Positions 43,827-53,137 of a DNA stretch of 64,000 bases are shown piece after piece; within the stretch, counting starts at the first letter, position 1, and each line of letters opens with the position of its first letter. The DNA is from Haloarcula taiwanensis (GTDB lineage Archaea; Halobacteriota; Halobacteria; Halobacteriales; Haloarculaceae). Location of the stretch: assembly GCA_002844335.1 (NCBI GenBank), contig CP019154.1:2666001-2730000 (forward strand), read 5' to 3'. The translations under genes were made by a program, and so were the position numbers. Under the pieces are notes generated by a model. That model did not search any database. It was not told the DNA's origin and saw nothing but the letters and a program-made list of their open reading frames with translations.

Positions 43827-44128
43827 AGACTCTCACCCCCGTCAGTCCGGGCTTCCACTCGACCGCCCTGATTCCGCTGTGGCTGGTCTTCTGGGTCGGG
43901 GTAGTCGAGTTCTTTCCCAGCTGCGGTGCCCCGCGAGATACGGGGCATACAGTCACACGCCGGACAGCGGTGAGCGATATCATCGCCGTCGCCGAACGTC
44001 CGCCGGAAGTCACGCGAAACGTGTGCCCCGCAGTGCTGGCAGTTCGACTTCTCGATAGTTGCGTTCTCGACAAGTCGGTTACTCAAGAGAAACCACCCCC
44101 GTTCGGGAAACGGCCAAATCCTTCGCAA
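43823..44128 (-). CDS. Zinc-ribbon protein, first gene of the right-end operon
   Basis: Up to 101 residues from the ATG, or 87 from a TTG at 44086 that follows a GGTGG-type ribosome site. Four cysteines in NCQHCGAH and RCPACDC make a zinc ribbon; the C-terminus is acidic and Gln/Asn-rich. It overlaps the HTH gene by four bases. Archaeal virus zinc ribbons often regulate transcription. Nearest the attR end. Confidence 0.7.
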   Translation of the reverse strand: MRRIWPFPERGWFLLSNRLVENATIEKSNCQHCGAHVSRDFRRTFGDGDDIAHRCPACDCMPRISRGTAAGKELDYPDPEDQPQRNQGGRVEARTDGGESL

Positions 44129-44193
44129 AATCGCAAGACTGCACCTCAGATAATTCGTAACCGTTCGTGGTTCGATTTGACTTCGACTTTATA

Positions 44194-44209
44194 CGCAGAT
44201 GGGTCTGCG
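44194..44209. promoter_or_regulatory. Small hairpin upstream of the right-end operon
   Basis: CGCAGA (44194-44199) and TCTGCG (44204-44209) with a 4-base loop, about 66 bases upstream of the zinc-ribbon ATG. It could be an operator or simply a stem in the transcript start. Confidence 0.4.
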
Positions 44210-44275
44210 AGTAAGATTCAGATAGAAGGGCGTAGCTGACGCTTTTCGGGATAGTTCGCCAGAACGAAGTAACGC

Positions 44276-44290
44276 TATGGACTCGCCGGG
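44276..44290. other. attR: 15-bp core overlapping the 3' end of tRNA-Ala
   Basis: TATGGACTCGCCGGG, identical to 26225-26239. Its last 13 bases form the 3' end of the tRNA gene on the other strand (part of the T-arm, acceptor stem, discriminator base). Confidence 0.85.
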
Positions 44291-44349
44291 ATTTGAACCC
44301 GGGGCCTCTTCCTTGCGAAGGAAGCGATCTGCCACTGATCTACGAGCCC
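44278..44349 (-). tRNA. tRNA-Ala (anticodon CGC)
   Basis: 72 bases on the minus strand fold as a cloverleaf. The acceptor stem is GGGCTCG with CGAGTCC, allowing one G-U pair. The D-arm is GATC...GATC. The anticodon stem is CTTCC with GGAAG around loop TTCGCAA, so the anticodon is CGC for alanine. The T-arm is CCGGG with CCCGG around TTCAAAT, and the discriminator is A. CCA is not encoded. The provirus abuts its 3' end. A TATA box stands 27-35 bases upstream. Confidence 0.96.
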
Positions 44350-44375
44350 GCGTAGTCTGCCACTCGAACGCGGAG

Positions 44376-44384
44376 TTATAAAAA
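44376..44384 (-). promoter_or_regulatory. TATA box of tRNA-Ala
   Basis: TTTTTATAA on the minus strand, ending 27 bases before the mature tRNA 5' end, where an archaeal TATA box is expected. Confidence 0.6.
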
Positions 44385-44490
44385 CCCTGCGCGTGAGAGC
44401 GGCCTTCGATAGCGATTCACACTGTCCCGGCCAGCGGTTCGGACGGGCGTACACAACGACGCTGTCGCAAAGCGACAGTTTCCCCGAGGC

Positions 44491-44802
44491 TCAGTCCTCG
44501 AGGACGATCTCGATGGAGACGTCGTTGGGAACCTGGATGCGCATCAGCTGGCGCAGTGCCCGTTCGTCGGCGTCGATATCGATGAGCCGCTTGTGGACGC
44601 GCATCTCCCAGTGTTCCCACGTCGCAGTCCCCTCACCGTCGGGGGACTTGCGGGTGGGAACCTCAAGCGTCTTGGTGGGGAGCGGAACCGGACCGGAGAG
44701 TTCGACACCGGTCTTGTTCGCTATCTCCCGCACGTCGGCGCAGATGTCGTCGAGGTCCTCGGGGCTTGTGCCCGCGAGCCGAACGCGTGCCTGCTGGGAC
44801 AT
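44491..44802 (-). CDS. rpsJ: 30S ribosomal protein S10
   Basis: A 103-residue protein: [39 protein letters not shown] (the rRNA-binding loop) and [31 protein letters not shown]. Archaeal S10 normally follows EF-1A, as here (3 bases between). It sits in the head of the small subunit. Confidence 0.97.
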   Translation of the reverse strand: MSQQARVRLAGTSPEDLDDICADVREIANKTGVELSGPVPLPTKTLEVPTRKSPDGEGTATWEHWEMRVHKRLIDIDADERALRQLMRIQVPNDVSIEIVLED

Positions 44803-44805
44803 ACG

Positions 44806-46071
44806 TTATCGCTCGTTGACGCTGAGGACTTTGCCGGCGGCGATGGTCTGACCCATGTCGCGGATGGCGAACGAGCCGAGCTCCGGAATCTCGGAGGACG
44901 GCTCGATGCTGAGCGGCTTCTGTGGGCGGACCGTCACGACGGCAGCGTCCCCGTTCTGGATGAAGTCGGGGTTCTCCTCGGCAACCTCACCGGAGGACGG
45001 GTCGATCTTCTTGTCGATGGATTCGACAGTACAGGCGACCTGTGCCGTGTGGGCGTGGAAGACCGGGGTGTACCCTTCCGTGATGACGCTCGGGTGCTGC
45101 ATCACGACGATCTGGGCCTGGAAGGTCTCGGCGACCGATGGCGGGTCGTCGGCCGGACCACAGACGTCACCGCGTCGGATGTCGTCCTTGCCGACGCCGC
45201 GGACGTTGAACCCGACGTTGTCACCGGGCTCGGCCTTCGGGACTTCCTCGTGGTGCATCTCGACGGTCTTGACTTCGCCGGAGACGTCGGACGGCTGGAA
45301 GCTGACGTTGTCGCCCGTGTTCAGGATACCCGTCTCGACACGGCCAACCGGGACCGTACCGATACCGGAGATGGTGTAGACGTCCTGAATCGGCAGTCGG
45401 AGCGGCGCGTCCGTCGGCGGCTCCGGTGCCGGCAGTTCGTTGAGCGCTTCGAGCAGGATTTCGCCGTCGTACCAGCCCGTGTGCTCGGACTCGTCGGCGA
45501 TGTTGTCGCCTTCGAACGCGGAGACCGGAATGAACTTGGCGTTCTCGGAGTCGAAGCGGACCTGGGTGAGGAGGTCCTTGACCTCTTCGACGACCTGCTT
45601 GTACTCGGACTCGCCGTAGTCGACGAGGTCCATCTTGTTGACGGCGACGATGAGTTCACCGATGCCCAGGGTGCGGGCCAGGAACACGTGCTCCTGAGTC
45701 TGCGGCTGAACGCCGTCGTCGGCGGCGACGACTAGGACGGCGTTGTCGGCCTGGGACGCGCCGGTAATCATGTTCTTCACGAAGTCGCGGTGCCCGGGAC
45801 AATCCACGATGGTGAAGTCGTAGGCGTCGGTGCTGAACTCCTGGTGGGCGATGTCGATGGTGACACCACGCTCACGCTCTTCGGCGAGGTTGTCCATGAC
45901 GTAGGCGAACTCGAAGCCGCCCTTGCCTTTCTCCTCGGCTTCTTCCTTGTGCTGTTCGATGACGTGCTCCGGTACCGATCCTGTCTCGTACAGGAGTCGG
46001 CCGACGAGCGTGCTCTTCCCGTGGTCGACGTGGCCGATGATGGCCAGGTTCTGGTGTTGTTCGTCGCTCAT
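44806..46071 (-). CDS. tuf: Translation elongation factor EF-1A
   Basis: A 421-residue GTPase. G1 is [15 protein letters not shown]3 is [12 protein letters not shown], and G4 is NKMDLV. Two beta-barrel domains follow. It delivers aminoacyl-tRNA to the ribosome. It is co-transcribed with rpsJ. A TATA-like TTTTATG about 55 bases upstream may drive the pair. The antisense reading frame here is a composition artefact. Confidence 0.98.
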   Translation of the reverse strand: MSDEQHQNLAIIGHVDHGKSTLVGRLLYETGSVPEHVIEQHKEEAEEKGKGGFEFAYVMDNLAEERERGVTIDIAHQEFSTDAYDFTIVDCPGHRDFVKNMITGASQADNAVLVVAADDGVQPQTQEHVFLARTLGIGELIVAVNKMDLVDYGESEYKQVVEEVKDLLTQVRFDSENAKFIPVSAFEGDNIADESEHTGWYDGEILLEALNELPAPEPPTDAPLRLPIQDVYTISGIGTVPVGRVETGILNTGDNVSFQPSDVSGEVKTVEMHHEEVPKAEPGDNVGFNVRGVGKDDIRRGDVCGPADDPPSVAETFQAQIVVMQHPSVITEGYTPVFHAHTAQVACTVESIDKKIDPSSGEVAEENPDFIQNGDAAVVTVRPQKPLSIEPSSEIPELGSFAIRDMGQTIAAGKVLSVNER

Positions 46072-46343
46072 TGTTATCTCTCACGCGCAGAGGCGCTGTA
46101 TCGGGTTTATTAGCTGGTGGTTCATAAAACGATTTCGAAAGCGTGTAAGCGTCAGGCCGTCGCTTTCTTGCGATTCGCCACGACATGGCATGGTAGTGTG
46201 GCACCCGATAGCTTGGTCAGGAAGACGCTGATACCGACAGTCACAGCCAGGATAGTGTTGTTTCGAGTGACAAACAGACAGGTGGCTGTGACAGACAGTG
46301 AATACAGAAACGGTGTGGCTGCGGTAGAAACCTTGCTGTCCCG

Positions 46344-47288
46344 TTATAGTCGGCCGATATCTGCGAGTACCGCGCTCGCCGTCTCTGGGCCGCCGGCACC
46401 GCGACCAGAGATGTTGAGCTGGCCGGCGTGTTCGGTCTCCAGTTGGGCGATGTTCCGGGTCCCGGAGACGGCAAGCGGCGCGTTGTCCGGAACGAGTCGC
46501 GGGCCGACACGGACAGACCCCTCGACGACCTCGGCGACGAGTCGGACGGTCCGGCCGTCCGCCCGGGCGAGTTCGAGGGCGCTGCCGGAGATGTCCTGAA
46601 TTCCTTCTACCGCAGCGTCATCGAGCGTGTACTCCGTCTCGTCGTCAGCGAGGACGTTCGCGATGATGACACCTTTCAGCGCTGCGTCGGTCCCGTCCAC
46701 GTCAAAGGTCGGGTCGGCTTCGGCGACGCCCAGGTCCTGTGCTTCCGCGAGGACGTGTTCGTAATCCAGCCCTTCGGTCGCCATCCGCGAGAGGATGAAG
46801 TTCGCGGTGCCGTTGAGCACCCCGCGGACGGCGGTGATATGGCTCGGGTCGAAGTCGTTGATAGTCGAGAGGACCGGCATCGCGCCACCGACGGTGGCCT
46901 CAAACAGCACGGACCCCTCGCTTTCCCGTTCCAGCGCGCGAACGTCCGCGTATCGTTCGGCGACCGGGCCTTTGTTCGCCAGCACGGCGTGGCGGTCACG
47001 TTCGAGTGCGGCCCGCACGTGGCCGAATCCCGGCTCAGCGTCGCCAAGCGTTGTCGGCGTCGCCTCGACGAGCACGTCGTACTCGGCCGAGAGCGCGGCC
47101 TCAGGTGCGTCGGTTCCAACGACGCCGTCGGCCCGCTTCCGGTCGAGCGCTTCAGCAGTGTCGATACCGGTGCTGTCGATGACGGCGCTGCTGGAATCAG
47201 CGAAGGCAGTGACGGAGTGGCCGTGGTCGGCCGCCAGTTCGACGACAGCGGAGCCGACTGCACCGGCCCCGATGACGGCGAGTCTCAT
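46344..47288 (-). CDS. hom: Homoserine dehydrogenase
   Basis: A 314-residue NAD(P) enzyme. The Rossmann motif is MRLAVIGAGAVGSAVVEL. The substrate domain has VLANKGPVAERY (catalytic Lys), VGGAMPVLSTIND and ANFILSRMATEGLDY. It reduces aspartate semialdehyde to homoserine for threonine and methionine. It overlaps the preceding ACT-domain gene by four bases, so the two are coupled. Confidence 0.94.
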   Translation of the reverse strand: MRLAVIGAGAVGSAVVELAADHGHSVTAFADSSSAVIDSTGIDTAEALDRKRADGVVGTDAPEAALSAEYDVLVEATPTTLGDAEPGFGHVRAALERDRHAVLANKGPVAERYADVRALERESEGSVLFEATVGGAMPVLSTINDFDPSHITAVRGVLNGTANFILSRMATEGLDYEHVLAEAQDLGVAEADPTFDVDGTDAALKGVIIANVLADDETEYTLDDAAVEGIQDISGSALELARADGRTVRLVAEVVEGSVRVGPRLVPDNAPLAVSGTRNIAQLETEHAGQLNISGRGAGGPETASAVLADIGRL

Positions 47289-47818
47289 GCCTCACCTCCC
47301 GCAGCGAGTGGCTCAATGACGTGGAGTCCCTTCTCGTTTGCGACAGCACGAATAGCGGACATCGTCTCGTTGACCGCCCCTTCCTCCGTTGCCAGTCGGA
47401 TGCGAGCACTGGAAGCATCGTCCGTGCCCTCCGGTGCCGACAGCGAGAGGTCGGTTACGGTCGCGTCCGTGGATTCGTGAATCCGCGAGAGCGTGTCAGA
47501 GAGATCAGTGTTGACGAGGTGGCCGGTGAGAATGATCGTCAACGCCTCGCTGTACTGCTCTGCCCCGGCCTGGATGACGTTGATGCCCGCGTCCCGGAGT
47601 GCGTCGACGATCCCGTCGAACCGTTCGGGGGTCGCCTCCAGGTCGACCTCCACGGGGATGTGGCCCCGCGGGGTCACGTTCCCCCGCTCGTGGAAGATAG
47701 AGAGGAGGTTCCCGCCGTTGTTGGCGATGGGCTCGAGCGCCCGCAGCAGTTCGCCCGGTTCGTCGACCAGTTCCAGCCGAACTGTGTAGGACCGTACCTC
47801 GTCGGTCGAGTCGCTCAT
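47285..47818 (-). CDS. Two-ACT-domain amino-acid-binding regulatory protein
   Basis: A 177-residue protein with two ACT folds: YTVRLELVDEPGELLRALEPIANNGGNLLSI (about 10-90) and a second from about 95 to 175 with a TVTDLSLSAP core. Stand-alone ACT proteins next to homoserine dehydrogenase act as feedback sensors of threonine or related amino acids. It is translated just before hom and likely modulates it. An inference from fold and position. Confidence 0.87.
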   Translation of the reverse strand: MSDSTDEVRSYTVRLELVDEPGELLRALEPIANNGGNLLSIFHERGNVTPRGHIPVEVDLEATPERFDGIVDALRDAGINVIQAGAEQYSEALTIILTGHLVNTDLSDTLSRIHESTDATVTDLSLSAPEGTDDASSARIRLATEEGAVNETMSAIRAVANEKGLHVIEPLAAGGEA

Positions 47819-47897
47819 CGCCCGCTCACCTCCTGGATGTCTCGGCTCATTGTGGATGACTCAGCAGGGGCACGTATAAGAAACCGTTCGTTTGGTC

Positions 47898-48119
47898 TCA
47901 CGGGAGATAGCGGTCATACAGGTCATCGATCCACTCGTTGTACGCCTCGCCGCGGGTCGATCCCCAGGGATTGCGAGAGAAGTAGTACATCGCCGCGAAC
48001 ATCCCCGCGAGCGTCAGTGCCAGCCCCGTCGGCAGGACGTAACTCCAGATGAACGTTGACGTGCCGGCGATGACAGCAGCGACGAGGAGGTCCACAATTT
48101 GATGCAGCCGGTCGCTCAT
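47898..48119 (-). CDS. Small membrane protein, unknown
   Basis: A 73-residue protein with two hydrophobic segments (about 7-27 and 30-46), then a soluble Trp/Tyr-rich end (NPWGSTRGEAYNEWIDDLYDRYLP). The frame is open 57 codons upstream, but this ATG (MSDRLHQIVD) gives a normal small haloarchaeal membrane protein. No function known. It is divergent from the M48-like gene. Confidence 0.65.
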   Translation of the reverse strand: MSDRLHQIVDLLVAAVIAGTSTFIWSYVLPTGLALTLAGMFAAMYYFSRNPWGSTRGEAYNEWIDDLYDRYLP

Positions 48120-48213
48120 ACCCTGCCGTTCGGTGCCGGGCGACCTAAGCGTGGGGCCTCGACGTGACAGGTGCTGACAGGGGAACGCTACGTTTTTTGC
48201 GCGATGGCGAAGC

Positions 48214-49317
48214 ATGTCGTACGTGTACGCCCTCCAGTCACCTCCGATAGCGGTAGGTACGGCGGTGGTCCTCGCCGTCATCCTCGCCATCGCCGGCCTC
48301 GCCCTCGGCGCACTCGGTAGCGCAGTCGTACAGCGGCTCTCGAACCCTGTCGCCAGGTACCGGCAGTTGTACCTCGGGGTCCTGCTCCCGTTCGCCCTGC
48401 TGTCGTACGTCCTCTTTCGGCTACTCGGATTCGGCTACGCAGTGGTCGGCGGCGGGGGCGGAACGGTCGGAACACTGCTGGCGATGTTCGCGGAACTACT
48501 CGTCGCCGGCGGTATCGGACTCGCCGCCTATGCGCCGACCGTTCGGGGCGTCCGCAGGGTCCGTGACATCAACCTCTCGACCGGCCGGGCGCTCGTCCGG
48601 ATGGGGCGGTACGTCTTCGGGCTGTCGGTTTTCGTGACGGTCGTCATCGCGCCGCTGGAAACCGGTCTGTCGCCGGTCGTCCTGCTGGCCGTCGTCGCCG
48701 CGCTCGTCGTTGCCCTGCAGGCCGCGGCCCCCTGGATTATCCCGGTCGTTCGGTCGGTCCGGACGCCGGACGAATCGACCGAAGCGACGCTGAATCGGCT
48801 CGGGGAGCGCACGGGACTGACCGTCCGTGACATCCGGATACTCGACACCGACCGCGAGGGGACGGCGAACGCGACCGTCCGCGGCGTCCCCGGATACCGC
48901 CGCCTGTTCGTGACGAGCACGTTCCTCGACGCGCTCGACGACGAGACGGCGACGGCCCTGCTCGCGGTCCAGGCCGGGCGACAGCAGGCCCGAGTGCTGG
49001 CCCGAGTCGTCGGCGGCCTGCTGCTCGCACTGGTCCCGCTGTTCGTGGCGCTGGCCGATATCGGCCCGTTGTGGCCGCTTGCCGGCGTGAGCCTCGGCCT
49101 CGCCCTGGGCAGCCTGTGGGCCACGCGCCGCGGCGTCCGGGCAGCCGACGACTACGCGGCCGACCGCCTCGGCCCGGACGCTGTCGCCGACGCACTCGAA
49201 CGGTACGCCGCCGTCCACGACATGGAGCCATCGAGGCGACGGTTCGCCAACCCGTTCTCGAAGTCGCCGCCGCTGGGGAACCGAATCGACCGCCTGCGAG
49301 CACGGGCGGGAGAGTGA
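48214..49317 (+). CDS. M48-peptidase-like membrane protein lacking the HEXXH motif
   Basis: A 367-residue protein. Five or so membrane helices occupy residues 10-180. The C-terminal domain looks like an M48 protease domain: VRGVPGYRRLFVTSTFLDALDDETATALLAVQAGRQQAR corresponds to the helix that normally carries HExxH, but the two His and the Glu are absent (VQAGRQ). A later AADDYAADRLG keeps part of the ExxxD segment. It is likely a non-catalytic relative. A role in membrane-protein quality control is possible. Confidence 0.75.
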   Translation: MSYVYALQSPPIAVGTAVVLAVILAIAGLALGALGSAVVQRLSNPVARYRQLYLGVLLPFALLSYVLFRLLGFGYAVVGGGGGTVGTLLAMFAELLVAGGIGLAAYAPTVRGVRRVRDINLSTGRALVRMGRYVFGLSVFVTVVIAPLETGLSPVVLLAVVAALVVALQAAAPWIIPVVRSVRTPDESTEATLNRLGERTGLTVRDIRILDTDREGTANATVRGVPGYRRLFVTSTFLDALDDETATALLAVQAGRQQARVLARVVGGLLLALVPLFVALADIGPLWPLAGVSLGLALGSLWATRRGVRAADDYAADRLGPDAVADALERYAAVHDMEPSRRRFANPFSKSPPLGNRIDRLRARAGE

Positions 49318-49365
49318 ACGCAGTTCAGTAGCAGAACGAAGGGCGGTGAAAGCGCGGGACGGCAT

Positions 49366-49470
49366 ACCGCGCGCCAACGGCGCGCGGTTTCCCGCGAATC
49401 GCTTCGCGATTCGCGCCTTTTTCGCCCACGTTTTTGCGCGGGGGTTGAGGGCGCGTAGCGCCCGAACCCC
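49366..49470. terminator. Three hairpins between convergent M48-like and EF-2 genes
   Basis: First, ACCGCGCGCC (49366-49375) and GGCGCGCGGT (49379-49388), 3-base loop. Second, CGCGAATCGC (49393-49402) and GCGATTCGCG (49406-49415), 3-base loop, followed by CCTTTTTC. Third, GGGCGC (49449-49454) and GCGCCC (49458-49463), extended by GGGGTT and AACCCC. Together they should end both transcripts. Confidence 0.65.
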
Positions 49471-49487
49471 CCGTCGAAAAAGGTGGT

Positions 49488-51674
49488 CTAGAAGTAGTCG
49501 ATAGCCGGGTTCAGTTCCTGCTTCATGCCCTTGCGCTCTCGGATTTCGCTGATCTTGTCAGGCTGGAGGTTGTCGGCAAGGACCTGGAAGCCGGCGTTCT
49601 CGGTGTTCCAGGAGGCACGGCCCTCGGTGGCCGAGCGGATGTCGGAGGAGAACCCGATCATCTCGTCGACGGGCGCGACGCCCTCGACGACCATCAGGTC
49701 GCCTTCCTGGTACATGTCGTCGACGCGGCCACGTCGGCCCTGAATCTCGCCGCTTGCGGCACCCATGTGGTCGTTGGGCACGTCGATGCGGACCTGCTGA
49801 ATCGGCTCCAGCAGCTTGATCTGCGCGTCGATGAGCGCGTTGTGGACTGCCTCGCGGACGGCCGGGATGACCTGGGCCGGACCGCGGTGGATGGCGTCCT
49901 CGTGGAGTCGGGCGTCGTGGAGACGGAGCAAGGAGCCCTGGACCGGCTCGGACGCGAGCGGGCCGTCGTCGAGCGCTTCTTCGAGGCCCTCGATGACGAG
50001 CTCCATCGTCTCGTTGAGGTGCTGGATACCCTTCGTCTCGTCGAGGAGGATGTTGGTCCCGTGGATGTGCTCGATGTTCTGGGAGTCGTCCTTGTCCATG
50101 CCGGCCTCCTGCAGCGCTTCACGGCGCTCCAGTTCGGGCATGTCCATCGACGCTTCGCCCATCTTGATCGTCTCGACGATATCGTCGCCGAGCGGCTCGA
50201 CGGAGATGTAGAAGCGGTTGTGGCGGTTCGGCGAGATGCCCTCGACCTCGCGGCTCTCGCCCTGCGGGGCCTCGCGGTAGACGACAATCGGCTCACCAGT
50301 GTTGATCGGGATGCCCTGGTTGCGCTCGATACGCTGGCCGATGACTTCCAGGTGGAGTTCACCCTGCCCGGAGATGAGGTGCTCGCCGGTGTCCTCGTTG
50401 ATTTCGACCTGGATGGTCGGGTCTTCCTTGGCGACCTGCTGGAGCGTCTCGATGAGCTTCGGCAGGTCATCCATGTTCTGTGCCTCGACGGACTTTGTGA
50501 TAACTGGCTCCGAGATGTGCTCGATAGACTCGAAGGGGGTCATCTCGACGCTGGAGACCGTGGAGCCGGCGATGGCGTCCTTGAGCCCCGTGACAGCGGC
50601 GATGTTACCAGCGGGAACGCGTTCGACCTCCTCGCGCTCGCCACCCATGTAGATGCCGACGCTCTGGATGCGGTTCTTGCCCGCGGTCCCGGAGACGTAC
50701 AGCTCCTGGCCCTTCTCCAGCGTGCCGGAGAAGACACGGCCGGCGGCAATCTCGCCAGCGTGAGGGTCGACACCGATGTCAGTGACCATCAGGACGACTT
50801 CGCCGTCCTCGTTGACCAGCCGCATGTCCTCGGCGAGTTCGGACTCGGCGTCGCCGCGCCAGATACGCGGGACACGGCGGGGCTGGGCGTCGACGGGGTT
50901 CGGGAAGTGCTCACACACCATGTCCAGAACCACGTCAGACAGCGGCGTACGCTCGTGGAGTTCCTGGCGCTTGTCGTTGCGCTCAAGTTCCATGATTTCG
51001 CCGAAGTCCATGCCGGTCCGCTGCATCGACGGCATCGAGACACCCCACTTGTACAGCGCGGAGCCGAAGCCGACGGTCCCTTCCTCGACGGAGACTGTCC
51101 AGTCCTCGATGTCGTCCATCTCCTCGGTCATGCCGCGGATGAGGTCGTTGACGTCCTGGATGACCGCGAGCAGGCGCTCCTGCATCTCTTCGGGGCCTTC
51201 CTGGAGCTCGGAGATGAGGCGGTCGACCTTGTTGATGAACAGCGTCGGCTTGACGCCCTCGCGGAGCGCCTGCCGGAGCACCGTCTCGGTCTGTGGCATC
51301 GCGCCCTCGACGGCGTCGACGACCACCAGCGCGCCGTCGACGGCACGCATCGCGCGGGTCACGTCGCCACCGAAGTCGACGTGGCCGGGGGTGTCGATGA
51401 GGTTGATGAGGTGGTTCTGGTCCTCGTACTCGTGGGTCATCGAAACGTTGGCCGCGTCGATGGTGATCCCGCGTTCCTGTTCGTCTTCCTCGGTGTCCAT
51501 CGCCAGCTGTTCGCCGGCGGTGTCGTCGGAAATCATGCCGGCACCGGCCAGCAGATTGTCCGTCAGCGTCGTCTTTCCGTGATCGACGTGAGCAGCGATG
51601 GCGATGTTCCGGATGTGCTCCGGATCGTCCATCAGTGTCTCACATTCTTGGACGATTTTCTTACGTCGGCCCAT
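49488..51674 (-). CDS. fusA: Translation elongation factor EF-2
   Basis: A 728-residue GTPase. It begins [37 protein letters not shown] (G1), with [12 protein letters not shown] (G3) and NKVDRL (G4). The domain IV loop has the diphthamide His in [12 protein letters not shown]. It moves tRNA and mRNA on the ribosome. A frame of ten extra codons upstream does not fit the family, so ATG at 51674 is used. The long frame on the other strand is a codon-bias shadow. Confidence 0.97.
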   Translation of the reverse strand: MGRRKKIVQECETLMDDPEHIRNIAIAAHVDHGKTTLTDNLLAGAGMISDDTAGEQLAMDTEEDEQERGITIDAANVSMTHEYEDQNHLINLIDTPGHVDFGGDVTRAMRAVDGALVVVDAVEGAMPQTETVLRQALREGVKPTLFINKVDRLISELQEGPEEMQERLLAVIQDVNDLIRGMTEEMDDIEDWTVSVEEGTVGFGSALYKWGVSMPSMQRTGMDFGEIMELERNDKRQELHERTPLSDVVLDMVCEHFPNPVDAQPRRVPRIWRGDAESELAEDMRLVNEDGEVVLMVTDIGVDPHAGEIAAGRVFSGTLEKGQELYVSGTAGKNRIQSVGIYMGGEREEVERVPAGNIAAVTGLKDAIAGSTVSSVEMTPFESIEHISEPVITKSVEAQNMDDLPKLIETLQQVAKEDPTIQVEINEDTGEHLISGQGELHLEVIGQRIERNQGIPINTGEPIVVYREAPQGESREVEGISPNRHNRFYISVEPLGDDIVETIKMGEASMDMPELERREALQEAGMDKDDSQNIEHIHGTNILLDETKGIQHLNETMELVIEGLEEALDDGPLASEPVQGSLLRLHDARLHEDAIHRGPAQVIPAVREAVHNALIDAQIKLLEPIQQVRIDVPNDHMGAASGEIQGRRGRVDDMYQEGDLMVVEGVAPVDEMIGFSSDIRSATEGRASWNTENAGFQVLADNLQPDKISEIRERKGMKQELNPAIDYF

Positions 51675-51877
51675 TATACAGCTTTCTATCAACAGCAGGG
51701 TCAAAAGGATAGTGTTTCACTACGGCCGTGACCGCTCGAAATCCGGCCGTTCGCGTGGCATGGTCTGGCATTCCGCTCGGCCGGTAGTCGGGAGCGTATG
51801 CTCTGCGATTATAATTATTTGCATACGGATGAGTAATGATTGCAAAGGTATTAGCGCCAGCCAGCGGACGGGAGCGT

Positions 51878-53071
51878 ATGACTCGGCGTCCACACCTCGA
51901 CACGATCGCAGTCGGTACCGAGACGGCGTCAGCAGCGGGGGATGTCACGCTCCCGATACACCTCTCTTCGACCTACGAACTGGCTGGCCTCGACACGGAT
52001 CTGTCTCTAGAGGACATCGACCCCGGTAACGGAGAGTTCCTCTACTCGCGGCTGTCAAACCCGACCCGACACGGCCTCGAACAGGAGTTAGCCGCGCTCG
52101 AAGGCGGAGAGCGGGCCTATGCCTTCAGCTCTGGGACGGCGGCCGTTGCGACAGCGGTACTCTCACTGGTCGAACCGGGCGACCACGTCGTTGCATTTGA
52201 TGACCTGTACGCGGGCACGCGACGGATGTTCGAAACGCTGTTCCGGGACCAGCTTGGCGTTGACGTGGAGTTCGTCGACGCGACTGATGCCGACGCTGTC
52301 GCGGCCGCGATGACGCCGGAAACGGAGTTAGTCTGGGTCGAGACCCCGACGAACCCGCGTATCAAGCTGTGTGACATCGACGCGATTGCGGCCGTCGCCG
52401 CCGACTACGACGCGACGGTCGGCGTCGACAACACCTTCGCGAGTCCGTACTTCCAGCAGCCGCTGTCGCTCGGTGCGGACCTCGTGGTCCACAGCACAAC
52501 GAAGTACCTCAACGGCCACAGCGATGCCGTCGGCGGCGCGCTGATTACCGACGACCCCGAGGTGGCCGAACGAGTGGAGTTCCGCCAGCAGATTGCACTC
52601 GGGAACATGCTCGCCCCGTTCGACAGCTATCTCATCTCGCGAGGAATCAAGACGCTGGGCGTCCGAATGGCTCGTCACGAGAGCAATGCCATGGCCCTCG
52701 CGCAGTACCTTGACGACCACGAGCGCGTCGAAACGGTCCACTATCCCGGACTTGAGAGTCACCCACAGCATGAACTGGCTCGCGAGCAGATGCAGGGCTT
52801 TGGCGGCGTACTCTCGTTCGAACTGGCCGGAGATATGGCCGACGCCAAGCGCTTTCTCGAAGCATTAGAGACGGTGACGCTGGCAGTCAGCCTCGGCGGC
52901 GTCGAGAGCCTGGCGGAACTTCCGGCGGCGATGACCCACGAACCACTCTCACCGGCGGCACGGGACGAACTGGGCATCTCTGATACGCTCATCCGCCTTT
53001 CCGTCGGTATCGAAGATGTCGAAGACCTCAGGGCCGATCTGGAACGCGGTTTCGCGGGGCTTGAGTACTGA
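51878..53071 (+). CDS. Cys/Met-metabolism PLP enzyme (cystathionine gamma-synthase/lyase-like)
   Basis: A 397-residue fold-type I PLP enzyme. The cofactor Lys is in VHSTTKYLNGHSDAVGGAL. Other landmarks are YAFSSGTAAVATAV (cofactor phosphate loop) and VWVETPTNPRIKLCDI. The C-terminal half has YPGLESHPQHELAREQM and SLGGVESLAELPA. It forms or cleaves cystathionine or related thioethers; which reaction cannot be told. ATG at 51878 (MTRRPHLDTIAVG) fits the family start better than the frame's first codon. Confidence 0.93.
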   Translation: MTRRPHLDTIAVGTETASAAGDVTLPIHLSSTYELAGLDTDLSLEDIDPGNGEFLYSRLSNPTRHGLEQELAALEGGERAYAFSSGTAAVATAVLSLVEPGDHVVAFDDLYAGTRRMFETLFRDQLGVDVEFVDATDADAVAAAMTPETELVWVETPTNPRIKLCDIDAIAAVAADYDATVGVDNTFASPYFQQPLSLGADLVVHSTTKYLNGHSDAVGGALITDDPEVAERVEFRQQIALGNMLAPFDSYLISRGIKTLGVRMARHESNAMALAQYLDDHERVETVHYPGLESHPQHELAREQMQGFGGVLSFELAGDMADAKRFLEALETVTLAVSLGGVESLAELPAAMTHEPLSPAARDELGISDTLIRLSVGIEDVEDLRADLERGFAGLEY

Positions 53072-53137
53072 GCGCTGCGTGCGAACGCTGCCCCCACCCG
53101 TGCATTAATAGCGCTGCGCCCCGTGGCATAGTGACAC

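Noticed and set aside
44593-45735. 380-codon frame antisense to EF-1A and S10
   Set aside because: Shadow of strong codon bias; no family resemblance.
49767-51731. 654-codon frame antisense to EF-2
   Set aside because: Codon-bias shadow of a highly expressed GC-rich gene; Val/Asp/Leu-rich with no domain.
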